This document shows, piece after piece, positions 57,018 to 64,000 of a DNA stretch of 64,000 nt. The stretch's first letter is position 1, and every line of letters begins with the position of its first letter. The notes below the pieces were generated by a model. It did no database searches. It had not been told where the DNA came from and saw only the letters and a program-made list of their open reading frames with translations. A program made the translations under genes and the position numbers. Source of the DNA: Acinetobacter sp. TGL-Y2 (lineage in GTDB: Bacteria > Pseudomonadota > Gammaproteobacteria > Pseudomonadales > Moraxellaceae); NCBI RefSeq assembly GCF_001612555.1, contig NZ_CP015110.1:2480001-2544000 (forward strand), in the 5' to 3' direction.

Positions 57018-57093
57018 TGGTGGGCGCTGACGGGATCGAACCGCCGACATTCTGCTTGTAAGGCAGACGCTCTACCAACTGAGCTAAGCGCCC
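57018..57093 (-). tRNA. tRNA-Val (anticodon TAC), copy 2
   Basis: Identical in sequence to copies 1 and 4 over the visible gene; CCA encoded. Confidence 0.95.
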
Positions 57094-57123
57094 TTAAAGG
57101 GTGAAACATTTCGATTTTAGGGA

Positions 57124-57200
57124 TGGCGCAGCGGACGGGACTCGAACCCGCGACCCTCGGCGTGACAGGCCGATATTCTAACCAACTGAACTACCGCTGC
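57124..57200 (-). tRNA. tRNA-Asp (anticodon GTC), copy 2
   Basis: Same sequence as Asp copy 1, with encoded CCA. Confidence 0.95.
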
Positions 57201-57213
57201 ATCACAAAAAATC

Positions 57214-57289
<76 letters not shown>

Positions 57290-57309
57290 TTAAAGGTCTA
57301 TCATGTAAA

Positions 57310-57386
57310 TGGCGCAGCGGACGGGACTCGAACCCGCGACCCTCGGCGTGACAGGCCGATATTCTAACCAACTGAACTACCGCTGC
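57310..57386 (-). tRNA. tRNA-Asp (anticodon GTC), copy 3
   Basis: Same sequence as the other Asp copies, CCA encoded. An apparent protein frame over copies 2-3 is an artefact of the repeat. Confidence 0.95.
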
Positions 57387-57437
57387 ACTTACATAATATC
57401 GCTATTAAAGTACAAACAATGTGTTATCTGAATTAAG

Positions 57438-57514
57438 TGGCGCAGCGGACGGGACTCGAACCCGCGACCCTCGGCGTGACAGGCCGATATTCTAACCAAC
57501 TGAACTACCGCTGC
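57438..57514 (-). tRNA. tRNA-Asp (anticodon GTC), copy 4
   Basis: Same sequence as the other Asp copies. Here two Asp genes are adjacent, which breaks the Val-Asp alternation. Confidence 0.95.
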
Positions 57515-57539
57515 ACTTAAAACATTTAACGTAAAGACT

Positions 57540-57615
57540 TGGTGGGCGCTGACGGGATCGAACCGCCGACATTCTGCTTGTAAGGCAGACGCTCTACCAA
57601 CTGAGCTAAGCGCCC
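57540..57615 (-). tRNA. tRNA-Val (anticodon TAC), copy 4
   Basis: First gene of the tRNA transcript, same sequence as Val copies 1 and 2, CCA encoded. The promoter lies 28 bases upstream. Confidence 0.95.
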
Positions 57616-57642
57616 TTTACGACTTCATCGTTTGTGTGGTGC

Positions 57643-57670
57643 ATTATAGAGAATCCTCAGACACTGTCAA
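57643..57670 (-). promoter_or_regulatory. Consensus sigma-70 promoter of the tRNA operon
   Basis: On the minus strand a perfect -35 box TTGACA (57670-57665) is followed after 16 bases by a perfect -10 box TATAAT (57648-57643). The eight tRNA genes probably form one strong, stable-RNA-type transcript. Confidence 0.85.
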
Positions 57671-57843
57671 ACGCTTTTCTATGTGAATCTCTATTTTTCA
57701 GTTTGACTGATTAAAAAATAGATCATTTTGATGAAAAAACCTATTTTTTGGACGTTTTTTGCCTATTTATCTCATTCATTTTTAAATTATTTTTTTGCTT
57801 TTGTTAAAATTTTGCCCCAGAAGAGCCAACTCAATGACACAAA

Positions 57844-58407
57844 TTAAGCTTCTATTTTATATTCCGACACATAAACCAGATCCCCCTCATGCAATAAATC
57901 ATAAATTTCTTGAATTTGATGACTATGCATGCGAATGCAGCCATGTGATTTTGGGATACCCATCGGTTCAGAATCTGGTGTGCCATGGATATAGATATAA
58001 CGGTTGAATGTATCGCAGCCATCACCTAAGTTAAAATCAGGCTCCAAACCTTTTAACCATAAAATACGCGACAAAATCCAATCTCGCTGTGGATTCGATT
58101 CGCCCAGCGCTGTATCGAAGACCTCCCCCGTCCACTGTCTGGCTTTAAAAACAGCATTCAGTGGCATCTCGCCACCAATTTTCTGCTCAATCTTATGCCA
58201 ACCACGGGGGGTCTTGCCTGAATTCTCTTGCTCGCCGATGCCATTTTCACCGCTGGAAATTAAATAGAATTTATGGTGTTTAGGCAAAGATAAGGTTTGC
58301 GACACCAAGTCAATCACAACATCAGCTTGATCAATAGAATACATGGGCGATTTGTCCTTACAGATATCTCGGTCAATACGCATTAATGGATGGGTAGAGA
58401 TGCGCAT
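57844..58407 (-). CDS. elsL: YkuD-domain protein without signal peptide, ElsL-like
   Basis: A 187-residue protein with the L,D-transpeptidase (YkuD) signature: 'YIYIHGTPD' then 'PKSHGCIRM' with the catalytic Cys in SHGCIRM. It has no signal peptide or membrane segment. In Acinetobacter baumannii such a cytosolic YkuD protein, ElsL (earlier LdtK), acts as an L,D-carboxypeptidase in muropeptide recycling; this is the likely identity. The start is uncertain: ATG 58407 or, with a better ribosome site (AAGGA), ATG 58344, which would give 166 residues. Confidence 0.78.
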   Translation of the reverse strand: MRISTHPLMRIDRDICKDKSPMYSIDQADVVIDLVSQTLSLPKHHKFYLISSGENGIGEQENSGKTPRGWHKIEQKIGGEMPLNAVFKARQWTGEVFDTALGESNPQRDWILSRILWLKGLEPDFNLGDGCDTFNRYIYIHGTPDSEPMGIPKSHGCIRMHSHQIQEIYDLLHEGDLVYVSEYKIEA

Positions 58408-58418
58408 AAGTTTTACAT

Positions 58419-58808
58419 TTATTCAATAGAGTTTTTTTGTATTTGGCTTGACGCTGTTTCAGGACGCATCCATAACCAAATTGCAACGATCAACATGGTA
58501 AGGTCGGTAAAGACCTTGACCATAAAGGGTGCAGTCGTGAGTAGCATGACCATCCCACTGATCGACATCATGATGGTGGCAAACCATTTGGCCTTGCGTG
58601 GCACTGTGCCATTTTCACGCCAGTTTCGCAGTGTACTGCCATATTGGGGATGATTCAGTAACCATGCATCCATTTGTGGCCAACCTTTAGATGCGGCCCA
58701 TGCGGCCAATATGAGAAAAACCGTCGTTGGCATGCCAGGCAAGACTGCCCCAATAAAACCCAGCACCACAAAGATGATCACTAGGCTCCGCCAAAACAAT
58801 ATTCTCAT
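58419..58808 (-). CDS. YbaN-like (DUF454) small membrane protein
   Basis: A protein of about 129 residues with three or four membrane segments. The N-terminal 'LGFIGAVLPGMPTTVFLILA' and 'WLLNHPQYGSTLRNWRENG' are hallmarks of the YbaN/DUF454 family of unknown function. The open frame reaches 58916, but the upstream part is unlike the family. ATG 58808 is chosen, with ATG 58835 as an alternative. The gene lies 11 bp upstream of the ElsL-like gene and may share its transcript. Confidence 0.75.
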   Translation of the reverse strand: MRILFWRSLVIIFVVLGFIGAVLPGMPTTVFLILAAWAASKGWPQMDAWLLNHPQYGSTLRNWRENGTVPRKAKWFATIMMSISGMVMLLTTAPFMVKVFTDLTMLIVAIWLWMRPETASSQIQKNSIE

Positions 58809-58914
58809 ACAGCAACTCATTCGGATGAATTTCATTAGTATATATGTTTTTATAGCGGTTTCTGTTTGATTATTTATATTCTCAAATATTAACGTTCTTT
58901 TTAGAGTGCATAAC

Positions 58915-59775
58915 ATGACCCTGTTTTATGAGCCTTGGTTGCAATTTAAACATCCAATCGTAAGACAACTTGCCTTTAGTATTGCCAGTCCGAATATTTT
59001 AAAAAGTCTCCCTCATACGCTAGAGCTTCAGCATCATTTTTCGCTTCATCAGGATCAATTTTGGCAAGCTCATTTTTCAAAATATGTGGATCGCCTGATT
59101 CAACTGGATCAAAACCCAACTGAGCTGATTGATTTTTTAAAACCACTCAAAAGCACGCGTTTGGGTCTACGTTTTGAACACCTGATCTGGTTTTGGCTAC
59201 AAGACGCTGAATATCATCATTTTCAGCTGCTGGGTCATAGCATTCAAATCATTGAAGGCAAAAACACCATTGGTGAGCTGGATTTTTTAATTCTAAATTT
59301 AGACACGAACTGCATTGAACACTGGGAAGTGGCACTGAAGTTTTATCTGGCTGAAACGGATCTCTTACTCCCGAATTGGTATGGGCTTAATCGCAGTGAT
59401 ACGTTGCTGAGAAAACTGAGTCACTTCACCCAAAAGCAATTTCAGTTTCAGCAGGTTCAACAGCACGAAATTCAAAAGCGTTTTGCTGTAATGAAAGGGC
59501 AATTATATGTACCTGAGCAGATTGATGGCGTACTCAATCATTTGGGTACACTACCCGACTGGATTAACCCATCTCGACGTATTGGACACTGGGGAAACTC
59601 GAGTTTAAAGCAGTATTACCGTGTACAAAGACAAGAATGGATCTGTCCGAATTTGCAGCAGAGCTCAAGAGAAGCAACCTACTGGCAGAATGGTTTGTAT
59701 CGTAATTTCAACACACAAGCGGATTATATGTTTCGTCAAGCAGAGATTTCACATAGCTGTGTAAGAGTCATGTAA
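58915..59775 (+). CDS. DUF1853-family protein
   Basis: A 286-residue soluble protein. The central pattern 'NTIGELDFLILN' then 'HWEVALKFYLAE' (acidic and lysine residues in a nuclease-like arrangement, E-x-D...E-x-x-x-K) is typical of DUF1853. The family is uncharacterised; a nuclease-like fold is only an inference. ATG 58915 is preferred to an upstream GTG. Divergent from the YbaN-like gene. Confidence 0.75.
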   Translation: MTLFYEPWLQFKHPIVRQLAFSIASPNILKSLPHTLELQHHFSLHQDQFWQAHFSKYVDRLIQLDQNPTELIDFLKPLKSTRLGLRFEHLIWFWLQDAEYHHFQLLGHSIQIIEGKNTIGELDFLILNLDTNCIEHWEVALKFYLAETDLLLPNWYGLNRSDTLLRKLSHFTQKQFQFQQVQQHEIQKRFAVMKGQLYVPEQIDGVLNHLGTLPDWINPSRRIGHWGNSSLKQYYRVQRQEWICPNLQQSSREATYWQNGLYRNFNTQADYMFRQAEISHSCVRVM

Positions 59776-59893
59776 TTTTTGCAGTACTTACATACATTTC
59801 ATAACATAGAAATAATAAAACTCTCATATTTATCTATCTGATTAATTTCTATGCTGTTGATGCATCAAAATAAATTACAAATTGGAGATGATG

Positions 59894-60043
59894 ATGAAAA
59901 AAATACTTGCTGCTTCTTTGGTTGTTGCGTTTGTATTAACTGGTTGTAATACGTTTAAAGGCGTAGGCAAAGACGTGTCTAAAGCTGGGGAAACTGTAAC
60001 CAATACTGCTGAAAAAACTTCTAACGAAATTCGTCAAAATTAA
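59894..60043 (+). CDS. Entericidin-like small lipoprotein
   Basis: A 49-residue lipoprotein. Signal peptide MKKILAASLVVAFVLTGC ends in a lipobox with Cys18; the mature part 'NTFKGVGKDVSKAGETV' and onward is amphipathic and resembles entericidin A/B. In E. coli these small envelope lipoproteins are linked to stationary-phase stress. Three ATG codons are in tandem; the third (59894) is best spaced from GGAG at 59884. A clear terminator follows. Confidence 0.75.
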   Translation: MKKILAASLVVAFVLTGCNTFKGVGKDVSKAGETVTNTAEKTSNEIRQN

Positions 60044-60057
60044 GTTAAAAGTTGAAA

Positions 60058-60092
60058 TAAAAAACCCCGATTTTTTAATCGGGGTTTTTTTT
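60058..60092 (+). terminator. Intrinsic terminator after the entericidin-like gene
   Basis: AAAAAACCCCGATT / AATCGGGGTTTTTT hairpin with a long U-run. Confidence 0.9.
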
Positions 60093-60181
60093 GGTGTGAT
60101 AAATTGATTCTATGAATAAACACCTTCATTTATTTGCATTTTCAATCAGTTTTGTCTTGCTTTATGATAGGATGACTTTGA

Positions 60182-61333
<1,152 letters not shown>

Positions 61334-61349
61334 AGCACTGTGAAAAACT

Positions 61350-61379
61350 AAAAAAGGGATGCATCAGCATCCCTTTTTT
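61350..61379. terminator. Bidirectional terminator between dapE and the CheW-like gene
   Basis: AAAAAAGGGATGC / GCATCCCTTTTTT, strong stem with a T-run on each strand. Confidence 0.88.
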
Positions 61380-61402
61380 ATGACAGTTGATTTTAAAATC
61401 GC

Positions 61403-61870
61403 TTATGCCTCGACGTTTAAGCCGATACTTTTTTGTATATATTCAATAGCCGGCACATAGTAGAGAGCATCATTCAAGCGCACATATTGCAGTATGCTGG
61501 GATCTTCAAGTGGATGATCTTCATCGACCACCTCAGAAATTCGAATCCGAATACTGCTGGGCATGCTATCGCACATTAAAGCAAAACGCTGATCCACCGC
61601 TTCACCTTCGATGACCAAAGCCACGCCTGCACGCTGTACAGGATTATTCACATGAAATACAGGCAAATTATGCTCATGCCACTCAATGGACTGGACATGG
61701 CTTGGACTGTTCAGGGCGGACAGGACAATATTTTGTGGCAACAGCATCGGCACTGTCTGGTGACACTCAATAATATAGGCGTCAATAAATCCAGTGGACA
61801 CCGTGATGAGATGCTGTAATTCTTCGGTTTGGATCTGATCCAACACACCCCTGCTTTGAGTATTCGTCAT
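61403..61870 (-). CDS. CheW-like protein next to chpA (ChpC/PilI type)
   Basis: A 155-residue protein with a single CheW-like domain: the segment 'EWHEHNLPVFHVNN' recalls the conserved CheW loop, followed by 'GVALVIEGEAVDQRFALMCD'. It starts nine bases after the chpA stop on the same strand, so it is very likely part of the pilus chemosensory (Chp) system. The ChpC role in Pseudomonas is linking additional sensors to ChpA. Identity beyond CheW-like is inferred from position. Confidence 0.75.
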   Translation of the reverse strand: MTNTQSRGVLDQIQTEELQHLITVSTGFIDAYIIECHQTVPMLLPQNIVLSALNSPSHVQSIEWHEHNLPVFHVNNPVQRAGVALVIEGEAVDQRFALMCDSMPSSIRIRISEVVDEDHPLEDPSILQYVRLNDALYYVPAIEYIQKSIGLNVEA

Positions 61871-61879
61871 AATCGTTCT

Positions 61880-64000
61880 CTATTTGGTTTCCAAGGCAGC
61901 TTCAATATTTTCCAGCAACATCGACTCTTGGAAAGGTTTACCCATATAGTTGGTCACACCTAAACTAAAGGCACGTTCACGATGCTTTTCACCTGTACGC
62001 GACGTAATCATGATAATCGGTAAATCACGATGAATTTCATGATGTCGAACCAAACTGGTCACTTCAAATCCGTCCATGCGTGGCATTTCAATATCGAGTA
62101 ACATCAAGTCCGGTTTAACATTTTCTAACTGCTCAATCGCATCAATACCATCTTTTGCGGTAATCACATCAAAACCTTGACGCTCAAGCAGACGTGAAGT
62201 GACTTTACGTACGGTTACTGAGTCATCCACAATCATCACCAAATGACGATGATCACGTTTACGTAAAGGATCACGACGCTCAATTTTCTGATCATCACGC
62301 TGAGTGGCCTGAATCTGACGGGCAATGTTTTGACCATCTAAAATCAGGCACACTTGACCATCACCCAAAATAGTTGCGCCTGCGACCACGCCAACTGAAG
62401 CAAACTGACCGCCAATCGGTTTCATCACAATTTGCGAACGTGAACCAATCAATTGGTCAATCAGCAAGGCTGTGGTTTGCCCCATGTTGCCTTTAATCAG
62501 CAACACGGGTAATGAGTGCCCGACACCACTGAGTTTTGGCACAGGTTGATCTGCCACAAATTCACCCAAATAACGTAATTTATAGCGCTGATGATCTATG
62601 TCAAAGTAATCTGCATTACTGCTGAAATATTGTTCTAGCGCAGACGGCGCAATCCGGACAATACGATCAATTTGCGATAACGGCACCGCAAACTGTTGAT
62701 CGCCGACTTTTACCATTAAGGCATCGCTGACAGCTACTGTGGTTGGCACACGTATGGTGAAGGTTGAACCTTTGCCGAGTTGTGAAGCCACAGAGACCTG
62801 ACCACCGAGTGACTTAATACCACTTTGCACCACATCCAGCCCCACCCCACGACCTGAAATTTGGGTCACTTTTTCTGCCGTAGAGAAGCCTGGGTGGAAA
62901 ATAAACTGCAAAATTTCTTCATTGGTGATGGCTTGATTGTCTTGCATTAAGCCTATGGCAATCGCTTTGGCTTTGATTTTTTCAGCATCAATACCTTGAC
63001 CGTCATCGGTAAAGGACACCAAAATATCTGAACCTTGACGTCTAATGTCCAGTTCAATTTTGCCACTGACAGGCTTATGGTTTTTCAAACGCTCGGCTGT
63101 AGATTCAATGCCGTGATCCAGCGCATTACGCAGCATATGTTCTAAAGGGGACACCAATTTTTCAAGAATGGTGCGATCCAGCTCGCCTTCGGTATTGTTG
63201 ACAAACAGCTCAGTTGGCTTATTGAGTGTGGTGGAGACTTGACGCACTAAACGCTGTAAACGCGGCAGCAGACGTGAGAAAGGAACCAATCTGGCACGCA
63301 TTAAGCCTTCTTGAATTTCAGCTTGAATACGAGACTGTTGTAATAACACGCCTTCCGTATCTTTAATTTTTTCAGCCAAAGTCGATTTAAAGTCGACCAA
63401 ATCTGATGCAGATTCTGCAAGTGATTTTGACAATTGGTTGAGGGATGAATATTGATCCATCTCGAGAGGGTCAAAGTCTTCATAACGTGAACCCAAATCA
63501 TCATGTTTGGCAAGAATTTGTGACTCTAACTCGCCCTCCATTCGGCGCAGCTGATCAGCCAGACGCTGAATGGCAAGTTCCATATCGGTCAAAGTATGCC
63601 CCAACTGGCTCAAATCCATTTCAATGCGCGAACGGTTAATCGCATTTTCACCGGAAAGATCGATCATTTTCTCGATCAAATCAGCAGAAATACGAATCAT
63701 CTCATCGCTTTGTTCAACTTGAGTCGACTGATCCCATTCACCGAGCATTGATGGTGGTTCTGTTCCATCACCTTCAATCGACTCAATCACATACTGTTCG
63801 CTCAATAGATCTGAACGTGTAAGCTTTTCGGTTAACTGTGTTGAAACATCCAAATAATGGATATTGCTCAGGCTTGATTTAAGCGTATTGAAATGCTGAT
63901 AATTCTGTTCAAGAACTGCGGTTTTCAACCATGTAAATGCCGATTCCAATAACGCATCATAGGCATTGGAGTTGAAGTTATTGACCGCAAATTCTTCGAA
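61880..64000 (-). CDS. chpA: Pilus chemosensory hybrid histidine kinase ChpA, 3' part
   Basis: The frame is open to the window edge, so only the C-terminal 706 residues are visible. Order: dimerisation region ('MIDLSGENAINRSRIEM'), HATPase with N-box HMLRNALDHGIES, DDGQGID and GRGVGLDVV, a CheW-like domain ('VGDQQFAVPLSQIDRIVRIA'), and a C-terminal receiver with 'MIVDDSVTVRK', the phospho-acceptor Asp in 'LMLLDIEMPRMDG' and the Lys in 'NYMGKPF'. This is the CheA-type kinase that controls type IV pilus twitching motility and cAMP-related outputs. The HPt domains lie outside the window. Confidence 0.9.
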   Translation of the reverse strand, partial: FEEFAVNNFNSNAYDALLESAFTWLKTAVLEQNYQHFNTLKSSLSNIHYLDVSTQLTEKLTRSDLLSEQYVIESIEGDGTEPPSMLGEWDQSTQVEQSDEMIRISADLIEKMIDLSGENAINRSRIEMDLSQLGHTLTDMELAIQRLADQLRRMEGELESQILAKHDDLGSRYEDFDPLEMDQYSSLNQLSKSLAESASDLVDFKSTLAEKIKDTEGVLLQQSRIQAEIQEGLMRARLVPFSRLLPRLQRLVRQVSTTLNKPTELFVNNTEGELDRTILEKLVSPLEHMLRNALDHGIESTAERLKNHKPVSGKIELDIRRQGSDILVSFTDDGQGIDAEKIKAKAIAIGLMQDNQAITNEEILQFIFHPGFSTAEKVTQISGRGVGLDVVQSGIKSLGGQVSVASQLGKGSTFTIRVPTTVAVSDALMVKVGDQQFAVPLSQIDRIVRIAPSALEQYFSSNADYFDIDHQRYKLRYLGEFVADQPVPKLSGVGHSLPVLLIKGNMGQTTALLIDQLIGSRSQIVMKPIGGQFASVGVVAGATILGDGQVCLILDGQNIARQIQATQRDDQKIERRDPLRKRDHRHLVMIVDDSVTVRKVTSRLLERQGFDVITAKDGIDAIEQLENVKPDLMLLDIEMPRMDGFEVTSLVRHHEIHRDLPIIMITSRTGEKHRERAFSLGVTNYMGKPFQESMLLENIEAALETK

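Overview
The window looks like chromosomal DNA of an Acinetobacter species. The evidence is the moderate A+T richness, a wax ester synthase very close to the Acinetobacter AtfA type, a DcaP-type porin, ThrH, a signal-less YkuD protein of the ElsL type, a ChpA pilus chemosensory kinase, and the gene order mreBCD-maf-rng next to gatCAB. Most of it is ordinary housekeeping and metabolic sequence. No insertion sequence, prophage, CRISPR array or rRNA operon was recognised.

Layout. 1-5.6 kb: the end of a PutP-like symporter, ispA, a PAS/degenerate-GGDEF protein, an isolated prpF, an amino-acid permease and tRNA-Arg(CCT). 5.8-10.6 kb: three tandem FadL-family outer-membrane proteins. 10.7-13.9 kb: thrH, cysH and the wax ester synthase. 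14-18.7 kb: rng, maf and mreDCB, all on the minus strand. 18.8-22.1 kb: gatCAB. 22.2-23.8 kb: a very A+T-rich FRG-domain gene wedged directly behind the gatB terminator. 24-30 kb: a quinone-reductase-like enzyme, two exported proteins of unknown function, a LysR regulator divergent from a split chromate-transporter pair, and sbmA.

30.2-35.2 kb: a poly-N-acetylglucosamine cluster, pgaB-pgaC-pgaD plus an acyltransferase-3 gene, with no pgaA. 35.6-43 kb: an FKBP isomerase, yaeQ, a COG0523 metal GTPase, a thioesterase, a patatin lipoprotein and gltS. 43.2-46.9 kb: a DcaP-like porin, a wrecked nitroreductase gene that keeps its promoter region, and a Bcr/CflA exporter. 47-52.2 kb: twin FUSC/YccS-like membrane proteins and a YcxB-like protein. 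52.3-56.5 kb: a PepSY-flavodoxin-reductase fusion behind a Fur-like site, a YdcF-like protein and a DUF2750 protein. 56.7-57.7 kb: eight tRNA genes (4 Val, 4 Asp) behind one consensus promoter. 57.8-64 kb: a YkuD protein, YbaN and DUF1853 proteins, an entericidin-like lipoprotein, dapE, a CheW-like protein and the 3' part of chpA.

Several blocks are clear functional units: mreBCD with maf and rng (cell shape, nucleotide sanitation, RNA processing), gatCAB (Gln/Asn-tRNA amidation), pgaBCD (biofilm polysaccharide) and chpA with its CheW-like partner (twitching motility). The main accessory candidates are the FRG-domain gene at 22.2 kb, the pga cluster without its porin, the three FadL paralogues with a variable insert, and the nitroreductase ruin with its orphan palindrome. 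All calls come from reading the sequence. No database search was run.
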